DNA of 64,000 nucleotides from Vibrio genomosp. F10 str. ZF-129 (GCF_000287055.2 NZ_AJYQ02000030.1:16430-80429), one strand, 5' to 3'. Numbered from the stretch's first letter, positions 26,068 through 36,061 are shown. The notes: a model not told the origin generated them from the sequence alone. Numbers and translations are program-made.

Positions 26068-27507
26068 GTGCAGCTGTGGCTCTATTTACATTTCCCTCAT
26101 TTGCAACTTGATGCGCTGTTTTCTGAGCAGTCGGAAGCGCCCTTAGTGATTGTCGATGAAAAGAAACATCAAATAGTGCAGCTCAATGATGCTGCGCTAA
26201 ATCAGAGCCTCAATATTGGGATGGGATTAGGCAGCGCAGCCACCTTGTGTTCCCATTTGCAAGTGCACGCTTATGACGTTCAAACAGAACAGCAAACGTT
26301 AACTCACATTGCTCAATGGCTCTATTTGAAAACATCAGACATCACCCTTTTTCCACCTAAAGGGATACTGTTAAAGGTGTCCAATATGCTGTCTCTCTAC
26401 CACGATTTAGACACCTACTGGCAAATAACCTGTCAGCACCTTGAACAGCTTAATTATCGCTATCAGTTCGCCACTGGTTTTTCCCCTTTCTCGGCAATGT
26501 TGCTGGCAAAATCGGCGAAAAACCGCCTTTATGAAGATAAAGAATCCATCATGGCACAGATCAATAACCTTCCTCTGTCCATCAGTGACCTCGATAGAAA
26601 ACAAGTAGAACAACTTCGTCGTATTGGGATTGGTACATTTCAAGAGCTTCTCTCGCTGCCCATGCAAGAGCTTGCCAGACGCTTCAACATTGATCTGGTG
26701 AATTACGTGGGTCGCCTGTTGGGTCAGTTCAAACATCCGGTCACCTTTTATCACCCACCAGAAACCTTTGAGAGCCACTTAGAGCTGCTGTTTGATATTG
26801 ATAACGTGCAATGGATTGAAAGACCGTTAATGAGGTTGCTCAAGCAATTAGAGCGCTTTTTAACATTACGAAGCCAGGTAGCTTATGAGTTGTGCTTAAT
26901 CCTATATTTGAGAGATCACAAAGAACAGAAGATTTCTTTTACATCAGCAAGCGGAGACTACCTCTCAGATAGGTGGTCGGTGTTGTGCCATTTGTCTTTA
27001 GAATCATTAGCCCTCAATGCCCCTACCCACAGTATGAGGCTGATCATTGTTCGATACGGCGATCGCCAAAACGCGACTCAAGATATTTTCTGTGGATTTA
27101 AGGGGCAGCAGACAGAGTTAGAGCTGATCTCTTTACTGCAAGCCAAGCTAGGTAACGACACTCTTTATAAAGTGCATAAAACCCATGACCCAAGACCAGA
27201 GAAATCCACCGCTTTCTACCACCCAAGTAATCCGCCTATAACAACGAAATCTATGCCAACTAAGTCTATGCCAATTAGGTCTCAATCAGCGTCTTCCCGA
27301 TTTCGCCCGACGTTCATGTACTCCTCACCTCAACCGCTCACCGAGAAAGCCAATATCATCAGTGGGCCTGAACGCATCGTCACAGGCTGGTGGGATGGCA
27401 ATGACATAATCCGTGACTATTTCATTGCTCGTAGTGCTGAAGGTCGCTGGCTTTGGCTTTTTCGAGATCAGCAGAAAAACTGGTTTGTTCACGGTCAATT
27501 TAGTTAA
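26068..27507 (+). CDS. imuB: ImuB, Y-family polymerase-like mutasome hub
   Basis: A 479-residue Y-family polymerase homologue. The N-terminus LYLHFPHLQLDAL lacks the catalytic aspartate pattern of active DinB enzymes, as is usual for ImuB, which acts as an adaptor linking DnaE2 to the beta clamp. The helix-hairpin region (RRIGIGTFQELLSLPMQELARRF, middle given for orientation) is at about 185-210. A short in-frame repeat, TKSMP twice, lies at about 393-402. The start is GTG. It ends eight bases before the dnaE2 start. Confidence 0.88.
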   Translation: MQLWLYLHFPHLQLDALFSEQSEAPLVIVDEKKHQIVQLNDAALNQSLNIGMGLGSAATLCSHLQVHAYDVQTEQQTLTHIAQWLYLKTSDITLFPPKGILLKVSNMLSLYHDLDTYWQITCQHLEQLNYRYQFATGFSPFSAMLLAKSAKNRLYEDKESIMAQINNLPLSISDLDRKQVEQLRRIGIGTFQELLSLPMQELARRFNIDLVNYVGRLLGQFKHPVTFYHPPETFESHLELLFDIDNVQWIERPLMRLLKQLERFLTLRSQVAYELCLILYLRDHKEQKISFTSASGDYLSDRWSVLCHLSLESLALNAPTHSMRLIIVRYGDRQNATQDIFCGFKGQQTELELISLLQAKLGNDTLYKVHKTHDPRPEKSTAFYHPSNPPITTKSMPTKSMPIRSQSASSRFRPTFMYSSPQPLTEKANIISGPERIVTGWWDGNDIIRDYFIARSAEGRWLWLFRDQQKNWFVHGQFS

Positions 27508-27514
27508 TGTTGAT

Positions 27515-30500
27515 ATGAAATACGCCGAACTTTTTTGTCAGAGTAACTTTTCTTTTTTAACCGGTGCTTCACATGCGGAAGAGTTGGTGATTCAGGCTGA
27601 CTTTTTACGTTATCAAGCCATAGCCATTACCGATGAGTGCTCTGTCGCAGGCGTGGTTCGTGCACATACGGCCATCAAAGATCACCATCTTGCTATCAAA
27701 CAGATCATTGGCAGCATGTTCTGGCTAAACGCTGAATGCCAGCTGGTATTGCTTTGCCCTAACCGACAAGCCTATGCCGAACTGTGTCGGATTATCACCA
27801 ATGCCAGAAGACGCGCTAACAAAGGAGAGTACCAACTTTCAGAGTGGGACATCATGTCGGTGCAACATTGTTTGATCATTTGGTTACCTTGCCATCACTC
27901 CATCGACCGCCATTGGGGAAAATGGCTTAATCAACACCACGCTGATAGGCTATGGCTCGGTTTGCAGCGTCATCTCAATGGGAATGACAAAGAGTACACT
28001 GCGCACTGCCAAACTCTAGCCACCGAATTTCAGTTACCCATCACCGCTTGCGGTGGCGTGTTAATGCATACTGCAACAAGGCTTCCTTTACAACACACAC
28101 TCACCGCAATTAAACATGGCAGCACACTAGATGCCATCGGTGAGCATATGTTAACCAACACAGAAAGAGCGCTGCGTAGTCAGGAAAAGCTGGCTCGAAT
28201 ATTCAAGCCTGAGTGGCTGGCTGAAACGGAACATATTGCTCAACGTTGTCAGTTCGATTTAGCGTCTTTGCGTTATGAATACCCGAGCGAACTCATTCCT
28301 AATCAAATGACGCCTATCGGTTATTTACGTCAACTGACCGCGCAAGGCAAACACTTACGATTTCCAAATGGCGTACCTGATTCCATAGATCAAATCATTG
28401 AAAAAGAACTCACGTTAATTGAACAACTCGATTACGCGTTCTTCTTCCTCACTATTCATGACATCGTTATGTTTGCCAAGAGACAAGGCATTCTTTACCA
28501 AGGAAGAGGATCCGCCGCCAATTCCGTTGTGTGCTATTGCCTTGAAATTACCTCCGTCGATCCAAGGCAAGTCTCGGTATTGTTTGAACGTTTCATCAGC
28601 AAAGAGCGAGCTGAGCCACCAGATATTGATGTGGACTTTGAGCACGAAAGACGCGAAGAAGTGATTCAATATATTTATAAGAAATACGGTCGAGAGCGTG
28701 CAGCCTTGGCCGCATCGGTGATCTCTTATCGTTTGAAAAGTGCCATTCGAGACATTGGAAAAACACTCGGTATTAATGACACTCAATTAGATTTTTTCAT
28801 TAAAAATATTAACCGACGAGATCACCAATTGGGGTGGCAGGCTCAACTTATTGAATTAGGGCTTAAACCCGACTCATTAAAAGGCGAACATTTCATTACG
28901 CTCGTCAATGACATCATCGGGTTTCCACGTCACCTCTCTCAGCATGTGGGAGGCTTTGTTATTTCCTCTGGCCCTTTGTACGAGCTTGTCCCTATTGAAA
29001 ACGCAGCAATGGATCAACGTACGGTGATTCAGTGGGATAAAGATGATTTAGAAAGTCTTGGGCTACTTAAGGTCGATGTGCTCGCGCTGGGTATGCTCAC
29101 TGCCATTCGTAAGTGTTTTTCACTCATTCAGCAATATCATGGTCAATCGCTCTCTATCGCGGATATTACCCGAAAAGAAGACGATCCCAATGTCTATGGC
29201 ATGATACAACGCGCCGATACCGTTGGGGTGTTTCAAATTGAATCACGAGCACAAATGAGCATGTTGCCACGGCTTAAACCCAAGTGTTACTACGACCTAG
29301 TCATTCAAATAGCAATTGTTCGTCCTGGGCCTATACAGGGCGATATGGTGCATCCATTTTTGAAACGGCGTGACGGTATTGAGCGCACCAGCTACCCATC
29401 AGAAGAAGTCAAAGAAGTTCTGTCGCGCACAATGGGGGTCCCTATTTTTCAAGAGCAGGTCATTAAACTCGCGATGGTGGCGGCTGGATTCAGTGGCGGT
29501 GAAGCCGATAAACTTCGACGAGCAATGGCCTCATGGAAAAAAAACGGTGAACTGTTCAAGTTTAAAACGAAGCTCCTTGATGGGATGCTAGCTCGTGGCT
29601 ATGAACTCGATTTTGCTGAAAGGATATTCGATCAAATTTGTGGGTTTGGTGAATACGGATTCCCAGAAAGTCATTCCGCCTCATTTGCTGTTTTGGCGTA
29701 TTGCTCGGCTTGGTTAAAATATTACTATCCAGAGGCTTTTTATACGTCGTTGCTCAATAGCTTACCGATGGGCTTTTATACCGCCTCGCAACTGATTCAA
29801 GACGCCAAGAGGCACCATATCACCGTATTACCCGTATGCATTAATCATTCAGATTATGATCACCTTGTGGTGGCTCATTCCTCTGTGTTGGCGATTCGTT
29901 TAGGATTACGGCAAATCAAAGGGGTTACGCAAGATGGTATGCAACAATTGATCAAGGCAAGACCACCTCAGGGTTATCAATCCCCATCTCAGCTGCAACA
30001 CATTGGTATCAATAAACGAGATATAGAGCTATTGGCCTCTGCGAATGCCATGCACTCATTCGCCCATAATCGTTACCAAGCCCGTTGGAGTATGATGGAC
30101 TCCATTACCGACTTGCCCCTTTTCCAGCACGAGATCGAGACTGAAGACGACAAGATGCAAAACCATCCTATTCAAAACCATCGCCTTGAGACGCCAAGTG
30201 ATATGCAGACATTAATGGAAGACCTCTCCTCAACCGGTGTCTCTCTCGATCTGCACCCCATCACTCTCCTCGATAATGCGCGTCAGTTAAGCCCGTTCAC
30301 TCGCATGACAGACCTGATGAACAAAGATCATCAATCCATGGTGACGGTGGTTGGATTGGTCACAGGAAGGCAGTCGCCAGGTACTGCGGCTGGGGTGACG
30401 TTTTTCACCCTAGAAGATGATACCGGCAACATCAATGTCGTTGTCTGGAAAGCGACAGCAAGAGCTCAAAAACAAGCCTACTTAACCGCAAAGATATTAA

Positions 30501-30616
30501 TGGTAAAAGGGATATTAGAAAAAGAAGGTAATGTCACGCATGTCATTGCAGGGCGATTAATCGATCTCACCCAGCATTTTGAGCACCTAGATACTCGATC
30601 CCGAGACTTTCATTAA
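27515..30616 (+). CDS. dnaE2: Error-prone DNA polymerase DnaE2 (ImuC)
   Basis: A 1033-residue C-family polymerase alpha subunit of the DnaE2 type. A PHP domain occupies about residues 1-210, starting YAELFCQSNFSFLTGASH. The polymerase core shows the catalytic PDIDVDF motif (about 370) with QGRGSAANSVVCYCL before it and RPGPIQGDMVHPF later. An OB-fold domain is near the C-terminus (VVGLVTGRQSPGTA onward). An upstream in-frame start exists inside imuB, but the Met at 27515 gives the family N-terminus. It completes the SOS-controlled imuA-imuB-dnaE2 operon and is expected to perform the actual translesion synthesis. Confidence 0.94.
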   Translation: MKYAELFCQSNFSFLTGASHAEELVIQADFLRYQAIAITDECSVAGVVRAHTAIKDHHLAIKQIIGSMFWLNAECQLVLLCPNRQAYAELCRIITNARRRANKGEYQLSEWDIMSVQHCLIIWLPCHHSIDRHWGKWLNQHHADRLWLGLQRHLNGNDKEYTAHCQTLATEFQLPITACGGVLMHTATRLPLQHTLTAIKHGSTLDAIGEHMLTNTERALRSQEKLARIFKPEWLAETEHIAQRCQFDLASLRYEYPSELIPNQMTPIGYLRQLTAQGKHLRFPNGVPDSIDQIIEKELTLIEQLDYAFFFLTIHDIVMFAKRQGILYQGRGSAANSVVCYCLEITSVDPRQVSVLFERFISKERAEPPDIDVDFEHERREEVIQYIYKKYGRERAALAASVISYRLKSAIRDIGKTLGINDTQLDFFIKNINRRDHQLGWQAQLIELGLKPDSLKGEHFITLVNDIIGFPRHLSQHVGGFVISSGPLYELVPIENAAMDQRTVIQWDKDDLESLGLLKVDVLALGMLTAIRKCFSLIQQYHGQSLSIADITRKEDDPNVYGMIQRADTVGVFQIESRAQMSMLPRLKPKCYYDLVIQIAIVRPGPIQGDMVHPFLKRRDGIERTSYPSEEVKEVLSRTMGVPIFQEQVIKLAMVAAGFSGGEADKLRRAMASWKKNGELFKFKTKLLDGMLARGYELDFAERIFDQICGFGEYGFPESHSASFAVLAYCSAWLKYYYPEAFYTSLLNSLPMGFYTASQLIQDAKRHHITVLPVCINHSDYDHLVVAHSSVLAIRLGLRQIKGVTQDGMQQLIKARPPQGYQSPSQLQHIGINKRDIELLASANAMHSFAHNRYQARWSMMDSITDLPLFQHEIETEDDKMQNHPIQNHRLETPSDMQTLMEDLSSTGVSLDLHPITLLDNARQLSPFTRMTDLMNKDHQSMVTVVGLVTGRQSPGTAAGVTFFTLEDDTGNINVVVWKATARAQKQAYLTAKILMVKGILEKEGNVTHVIAGRLIDLTQHFEHLDTRSRDFH

Positions 30617-30703
30617 ACTTGCAAGAAAATTAGGGAAAAGAAATTTACCGGGAGCAATACATTCCCGTTGATTTTCCAACCTTGAACCCGTATCGCCCTT
30701 CCT

Positions 30704-31651
30704 TTAACCCTGTAGCAAATTTCGTAATCGATCTTGAGCCACTTCAACCAAGAGGTCCGGTTGGAATTTAGAAATAAAACGATCACAACCCACTTTTTGT
30801 ACCATCGCTTCGTTAAAACTGCCACTTAATGATGTATTGAGCGTGATATACAAATCCTTCATTCGAGGGTCGCTTCGTACTTCATGAGTCAGCTTATAGC
30901 CATCCATTTCCGGCATTTCCGCATCGGTTATCATCATGAGCAATTCTGAATAGATATCTTTTCCTTCATCACACCACGATTTGAGTAACGTTAACGCTTC
31001 GAGGCCATCACTACACTCGATGATGTTGAGCCCAAGTTGAGATAGCGTCCCTTTCACTTGATTACGAGCCGTGGAAGAATCATCGACAATCAACACGTTA
31101 CGTCCAATCATTTCAGATGCAAGTTCAGTATCTAGCACACCTTCAGAAATAGACACATCATAGTCAATAATCTGAGCGAGCACTTTTTCTACATCAATGA
31201 TTTCAACGATATGAGACAAATCATCTTCTTTCACATGGGTGATCGCCGTTAAGTAGTTCGCTCTTCCCGCGGTCTTTGGGGGCGGCTGAATTTCTGTCCA
31301 CGCGGTATTCACAATATTACGTACTTGCCCAACCAAGAACCCTTGAATAGAGCGGTTATACTCGGTAATGATTAAGTTTTGCTCTAGAGACGTATCATGA
31401 TTCGCAGGGAAACCTATCGCCGCGCGCAGATCAATCACAGGCAGTGATTCCCCGCGTAATGACGCAACTCCGGTAATATGGTGGTGAGAACCAGGCATCT
31501 TGGTCAGCACAGGCACTTTAAGCACCTCCCTGACTTTAAAGACATTAATGGCGAAGATCTGTCGGCTATTCAAGCTAAAAAGTAATAGCTCTAGACGATT
31601 CTCACCAACCAAATTGGTTCTCTGATCAACGGTATTTAGAACTCCAGACAT
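30704..31651 (-). CDS. cheV: Chemotaxis coupling protein CheV
   Basis: A 315-residue protein with an N-terminal CheW-like domain (about residues 1-160, LLFSLNSRQIFAINVFKVREVL) and a C-terminal response-regulator receiver domain (about 185-310). The phosphoacceptor is the Asp in MMITDAEMPEMDGYKL (about residue 242), and the conserved Lys is in FISKFQPD. CheV couples chemoreceptors to CheA and tunes adaptation. The frame is open to 31756, but the Met at 31651 begins the usual MSGVLNTVDQRTNLV sequence. It is convergent with dnaE2 and downstream of mlc across a terminator. Confidence 0.93.
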   Translation of the reverse strand: MSGVLNTVDQRTNLVGENRLELLLFSLNSRQIFAINVFKVREVLKVPVLTKMPGSHHHITGVASLRGESLPVIDLRAAIGFPANHDTSLEQNLIITEYNRSIQGFLVGQVRNIVNTAWTEIQPPPKTAGRANYLTAITHVKEDDLSHIVEIIDVEKVLAQIIDYDVSISEGVLDTELASEMIGRNVLIVDDSSTARNQVKGTLSQLGLNIIECSDGLEALTLLKSWCDEGKDIYSELLMMITDAEMPEMDGYKLTHEVRSDPRMKDLYITLNTSLSGSFNEAMVQKVGCDRFISKFQPDLLVEVAQDRLRNLLQG

Positions 31652-31717
31652 ACATACTCTCAGAATTACTGGTCTATAAATAACATAGCCCATAGTATTG
31701 GGCTTAGACAGAAAATA

Positions 31718-31748
31718 AAACCCATATAACGTCATGTCACATGGGTTT
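31718..31748 (-). terminator. Likely mlc terminator
   Basis: AAACCCAT (31718-31725) pairs with ATGGGTTT (31741-31748). On the minus strand the stem is followed by TATTTTC. A second small hairpin, AGCCCA-N6-TGGGCT, follows at about 31687-31704 in the cheV leader. Confidence 0.6.
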
Positions 31749-31774
31749 ATTATCAATATTGTAGATAAGTCTTG

Positions 31775-32992
31775 TTAACCTTCAATGACTTTCATTAAAA
31801 GTAGGCCATCAAAAAGCGCTTGTTTAATCAGCGCAGCGCCCGGCATCGTTGCTTGTTTATAAAAGCGCGACTCCACCAGCTCTAAATCTTGATGATACAC
31901 TGGAAGACTCTGCTCTTTGATACACGTTAACACCGCCGGATAGAGCACATCTTTTGCTTGGTTAATAACACCACCAATCAAGATTTTTTCTGGGTTGAAG
32001 AGATTGATCACAATCGCGATTGCGCCACCCAAATAACGACCAAGTTTCTCTATAACATCAACGGCTAGAGGATCGCCACTGGCGGCGGCAGCGCAAATTG
32101 ATTCAATGGTCATTTCTTCGAGTGCACTTAATTCCGAAGCTTCACCGTTATCGATGCGCCTTACCACCTCTTCTCGAATCGCTTGAGAGCTGGCAACCGT
32201 CTCAAGACAGCCTCGATTACCGCAATGGCATCGTTTTCCGTTAGGGTCGATTTGAATATGACCCAGTTCGCCAATGTTTCCATGACGACCTTGTAACACT
32301 CGACCGTCTAGAATAATGCCCGCGCCTAACCCATGGTGAATAGAGATAAGCACTGAATTATCATTGTCTTGTGAGTGGCCGAACAATTTTTCGGCCAAAG
32401 CCCAGGCTCGGGTATCGTTAGCGACGAAAACAGGTAGCCCAGTCGCTTTATAAATTTCAGGGCCCAACGCCAAGTTCTGCACATTGTAGTGCGGCATTTG
32501 CAGTACGATACCGTCTTCCGAATTAACCAGCCCTGGCAAGGTAATCGCAATGCTGGTCACTCTATCAAGCTGCTCTGAATAAGTTTGAAAAAATTCATCA
32601 ATTTCATGCAATAAACGCGCTAAGACATCATCTTGATCGAGTTCATGAATGTCAATTTTGGTATCGATTAGAACATCACCACCGAGCTCATGAAGCGCAA
32701 TGGTCAAATAACCGCGGCCTAAACGCATCGACAGAAACTGCCAGCCTTGATTATTCACTTGCAAGCCAACCGCAGGGCGACCTCGACTGGTCGATTCCTG
32801 AACCGTCGTTTCATGAATAAGATGAGACTCTATTAACTCACGAGTAATTTTAGTAATACTTGCAGGTGCAAGTGAACTCTTCTTCGAAAGATCAATTCGA
32901 GAAATAGGACCATTTTGGTCTATGAGTTTATAGACACGACCAGCGTTGACCTGCTTAATATGATCAATGTGACCGGGTTGAGCCATGTACAT
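31775..32992 (-). CDS. mlc: ROK-family sugar repressor Mlc
   Basis: A 405-residue ROK repressor close to E. coli Mlc. The N-terminal winged helix contains GPISRIDLSKKSSLAPASIT; the ROK domain contains the zinc motif CHCGNRGCLETVAS and LFNPEKILIGG. In E. coli Mlc represses ptsG and other sugar genes and is released by binding to dephosphorylated PtsG. The start at 32992 has GGAG six bases upstream; 33004 is possible. A nearly perfect TTACTT-TGCG-AAGTAA dyad lies 36 bp upstream and could be an autoregulatory site. It is divergent from pykA. Confidence 0.9.
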   Translation of the reverse strand: MYMAQPGHIDHIKQVNAGRVYKLIDQNGPISRIDLSKKSSLAPASITKITRELIESHLIHETTVQESTSRGRPAVGLQVNNQGWQFLSMRLGRGYLTIALHELGGDVLIDTKIDIHELDQDDVLARLLHEIDEFFQTYSEQLDRVTSIAITLPGLVNSEDGIVLQMPHYNVQNLALGPEIYKATGLPVFVANDTRAWALAEKLFGHSQDNDNSVLISIHHGLGAGIILDGRVLQGRHGNIGELGHIQIDPNGKRCHCGNRGCLETVASSQAIREEVVRRIDNGEASELSALEEMTIESICAAAASGDPLAVDVIEKLGRYLGGAIAIVINLFNPEKILIGGVINQAKDVLYPAVLTCIKEQSLPVYHQDLELVESRFYKQATMPGAALIKQALFDGLLLMKVIEG

Positions 32993-33027
32993 GATGTACT
33001 CCAAAAATCAGCAACATATTAATTTTT

Positions 33028-33043
33028 TTACTTTGCGAAGTAA
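33028..33043. promoter_or_regulatory. Dyad upstream of mlc, candidate operator
   Basis: TTACTT-TGCG-AAGTAA lies 36 bp before the mlc start. The half TCGCAAAGTAA of its complement recurs at 33150-33160 on the plus strand, before pykA. A/T-rich arms around a CG-containing centre fit ROK-repressor operators; specific binding by Mlc is inference. Confidence 0.4.
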
Positions 33044-33066
33044 TTGTGAAGTGCTTTGATAGTATG

Positions 33067-33084
33067 CCGTGACAGGTATCACGG
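33067..33084. promoter_or_regulatory. CRP-like palindrome between mlc and pykA
   Basis: CCGTGACAGGTATCACGG has the GTGA-N6-TCAC core of a CRP site and is a perfect 6-bp dyad. It could serve mlc, pykA or both. Confidence 0.55.
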
Positions 33085-33255
33085 AGAAAAACCCATCTTT
33101 GCGGAAGACGTCGAATTGTTAAGGATTATTCACCCGCTTTTTTTTCCAGTCGCAAAGTAATTATCTGATCAATGTTGAAATATCAATGATTCACCTCACC
33201 AAATTACCCACACTGCATATACTTAGAAAAGCAATGGAATGTTTAGGAGAACAGG

Positions 33256-34701
33256 ATGACCTCAGCAACACGAAGAACAAAGATTGTAACGACCCTTGGC
33301 CCTTCTACCGATAAAGGCGATAACCTCCTCGAAATAATAAAAGCTGGAGCCAATGTTGTCAGGATGAATTTTTCCCATGGCACGGCCGAAGACCACAAAA
33401 ATCGAGCAGCAAAAGTACGCGAAATCGCCGCAAAATTGGGAATACACATAGCCGTGTTAGGCGATTTGCAAGGACCTAAAATTCGTGTCTCAACGTTCAA
33501 AGAGGGAAAAATAACACTCAACCCAGGCGATCGATTTACTCTGGATAGCGACCTAGGACCTGGTGAGGGCGACCAAGACGCCGTGGGGCTGGATTACAAA
33601 GAACTGCCCAATGATGTGGTAGCCAATGACATTTTACTTCTTGATGATGGTCGAGTTCAGCTAGAAGTTGTCTCGGTGGAAGGCAACAGAGTCCACACTA
33701 TCGTCACGATTGGTGGTCAGCTTTCAAATAACAAAGGCATCAATAAGAAAGGCGGTGGCCTTTCCGCTGACGCATTAACTGAAAAAGACAAGAGAGATAT
33801 TCTTCTCGCCGCTGAGCTAAAAGTGGACTATTTAGCCGTTTCATTCCCGAGAAATGGGGAAGATATGAACTATGCGAGACGCTTAGCAAGAGATGCAGGT
33901 TTAGAAGCCAATTTAGTGGCCAAAGTGGAGCGCGCTGAAACCGTCGCAACCGTAGAAAATATGGATGACATCATTATGGCTTCAGACTCAGTCATGGTGG
34001 CCAGAGGAGACTTAGGGGTTGAGATTGGAGACCCTGAATTAATCGGTGTCCAAAAACAGCTAATACAACGCGCTCGTGCCTTAAATCGTACCGTCATTAC
34101 TGCAACTCAGATGATGGAGTCAATGATTTACGCCCCAATGCCAACTCGTGCTGAGGTGATGGATGTGGCGAACGCTGTCCTCGATGGTACTGATGCCGTC
34201 ATGCTTTCAGGAGAAACTGCAGCAGGGGCTTATCCAGTTGAAACGGTAAAATCAATGGCGGAAGTGTGTGTCGGTGCAGAGAAAAAAGCCCTAGAAAGCA
34301 CATCAAGCTACCGGATTGACCGACGTTTTGTGACGGCTGAAGAGACCATTTCAATGGCAACCATCTACTCGGCTAATCATATGGAAGGGATCAAAGGCAT
34401 GGTGGCCTTAACGGAATCTGGCCGAACGGCCTTAATGATGTCTCGCTTAAGTTCAGGGTTACCCATTTTTGCTCTGTCTAGAAATGAAGGTACGTTGAAT
34501 CGTTGCAGTATGTATCGAGGTGTCACACCGCTTTATTTTGATACCTCGGCAGAATCAGGGTTTGACGTCGCGTTAGAAGCGCTTCAATCCCTCAAGGAGC
34601 GTAAATTGGTTGAATTTGGCGATATTTTGATCATCACTCAAGGCGATATTATGGATGTCGCAGGTTCAACCAACTGCCTAAGAATATTGCCCGTCACCTA
34701 A
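33256..34701 (+). CDS. pykA: Pyruvate kinase II (PykA)
   Basis: A 481-residue pyruvate kinase closest to E. coli PykA, not PykF. It starts [19 protein letters not shown] and contains the substrate-site segment [11 protein letters not shown] and the signature [11 protein letters not shown]; the regulatory C-domain runs from about 350 on, ending [12 protein letters not shown]. It converts phosphoenolpyruvate and ADP to pyruvate and ATP. The start has AGGAGAACAGG upstream. It is divergent from mlc across 263 bp, the same neighbour pair I recall from other vibrios. Confidence 0.93.
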   Translation: MTSATRRTKIVTTLGPSTDKGDNLLEIIKAGANVVRMNFSHGTAEDHKNRAAKVREIAAKLGIHIAVLGDLQGPKIRVSTFKEGKITLNPGDRFTLDSDLGPGEGDQDAVGLDYKELPNDVVANDILLLDDGRVQLEVVSVEGNRVHTIVTIGGQLSNNKGINKKGGGLSADALTEKDKRDILLAAELKVDYLAVSFPRNGEDMNYARRLARDAGLEANLVAKVERAETVATVENMDDIIMASDSVMVARGDLGVEIGDPELIGVQKQLIQRARALNRTVITATQMMESMIYAPMPTRAEVMDVANAVLDGTDAVMLSGETAAGAYPVETVKSMAEVCVGAEKKALESTSSYRIDRRFVTAEETISMATIYSANHMEGIKGMVALTESGRTALMMSRLSSGLPIFALSRNEGTLNRCSMYRGVTPLYFDTSAESGFDVALEALQSLKERKLVEFGDILIITQGDIMDVAGSTNCLRILPVT

Positions 34702-34746
34702 TCACGGCTCTTTAAGGCAAGTAACGAAAATGATTTAGCTTCTCGC

Positions 34747-35997
34747 TTAATCGAAATCATAAAGTAAAGGCTCACTGTGTGGGCCTCGCTTTATTCCCTC
34801 GTTTGGCTTTATCTTCGAATACATTTCAACAAACTTTTGACCTGCATCTAAACCAAGCTGATAATCGTGCTGAAGATCTTCTTTTTTACTCATCAATGAA
34901 TTGGATTTTAAGGGGCTATCTGGTTTTATCTGTACAATAAAGCAATCATCTGGCGGGTGATGTAAAAAGTCTCGCGTTAATGAATAGGTTTGGTAATGCG
35001 CCATCAACATATCAGCCAGACCTGAATCAAATTTATCCCCAACTAAATGACTTAATCGATAGATATCGTCAGCACCAAATAACCATCGCCCTCCATTGAC
35101 CAACTCAAGATGATTAGCGTCGTTTTTTTGCTGCTTTGATTTAGTGATCTGCTGTTGAAAAAAACCGTTCCAATCTAACTTCCACTGATCCAACTTTTCT
35201 TGCCACTGCTCTTGAATGGCATTCAATGATTCTCGGTACCACTCCACACGACGAGCAGGAGTATTATGAAGAGAGGCGGAGTTAAGAGAAACAGTCGTAG
35301 AAGGCTCAGGCTCTATCCCACTGCCTTCTGTGCGAATAACAACGATACAACGCGCTTCATTGCGCCACGCTTGCTGCACTGGGATTGCCGCTGAAACACC
35401 ACCATCCACGAATGGCTCACCTCCGACCATCACCTCATTCGGATAAAGACGAGGTATCGCACAGGTAGCAACCATCACCTTGTACCAATCATCAGCGAGC
35501 ATGGGTAAATAGTGGTCATGTAACGTGGTGCTGTGGGTGACCGCTGCGAACGCCTTTCTCTCACCCAACACCATACGACCCATATCAATATCGAGTTTAT
35601 ATGGGTAATGACAGATACTATCGATGGCCCATTCCAGACCTAAATACTGCTTACGACGAATGTAATGAAAGAGATTAAAAAATCGAGGATCCGTCGTGAG
35701 GTCAACAAGAAATGAGTGGCCTAACCCTTTTTGACGACAAAGAAAGGCACAGAGGTTCAATGCACCTGCCGATGTACCATAAAACTCATGAAAAGGGTCA
35801 AAATTTGACAGTAGGAATGCATCTAAGACGCCAGAGGTAAAAATACCGCGTTGCCCTCCCCCTTGTGCAACAAGCGCATGTTTCCCACCAATGTAATGCG
35901 AGAGCTGATTGGTATCAACTTGCGTCAATAAATTCGTCACAACGCCACTATTTCTCATCAATAATGCACCGTTAATGGGTGATAACAATCGCTCCAT
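34747..35997 (-). CDS. Patatin-like phospholipase
   Basis: A 416-residue patatin-family lipid acyl hydrolase. The oxyanion loop is GGGQRG (about residue 47), the nucleophile elbow GTSAG (about 74-78) and the second member of the dyad is in DGGVSAAIP (about 197). The C-terminal 200 residues are charged and helical. The nearest E. coli relative is probably YjjU. An alternative start at 35958 would avoid its 26-bp overlap with the small ynhF-like gene upstream; neither start has a strong ribosome site, so translation coupled to ynhF is plausible. Confidence 0.85.
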   Translation of the reverse strand: MERLLSPINGALLMRNSGVVTNLLTQVDTNQLSHYIGGKHALVAQGGGQRGIFTSGVLDAFLLSNFDPFHEFYGTSAGALNLCAFLCRQKGLGHSFLVDLTTDPRFFNLFHYIRRKQYLGLEWAIDSICHYPYKLDIDMGRMVLGERKAFAAVTHSTTLHDHYLPMLADDWYKVMVATCAIPRLYPNEVMVGGEPFVDGGVSAAIPVQQAWRNEARCIVVIRTEGSGIEPEPSTTVSLNSASLHNTPARRVEWYRESLNAIQEQWQEKLDQWKLDWNGFFQQQITKSKQQKNDANHLELVNGGRWLFGADDIYRLSHLVGDKFDSGLADMLMAHYQTYSLTRDFLHHPPDDCFIVQIKPDSPLKSNSLMSKKEDLQHDYQLGLDAGQKFVEMYSKIKPNEGIKRGPHSEPLLYDFD

Positions 35998-36061
35998 AAC
36001 CCAGCAAAACCGTAAAGATTGTTGCTGTGATAATGAGTGAATATTTTAAGTCTTGATCCAT
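35972..36061 (-). CDS. ynhF: YnhF-family tiny membrane protein
   Basis: A 29-residue protein, MDQDLKYSLI then a single hydrophobic helix ending YGAIVITH. Length and layout match E. coli YnhF, a 29-residue inner-membrane protein that starts M-(S/T)-x-DLKFSL and ends with His. Its ribosome site AAGGAGG is ideal, five bases before the ATG, which strongly supports translation. It overlaps the patatin gene start by 26 bp. The function of YnhF is unknown. Confidence 0.8.
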   Translation of the reverse strand: MDQDLKYSLIITATIFTVLLGYGAIVITH

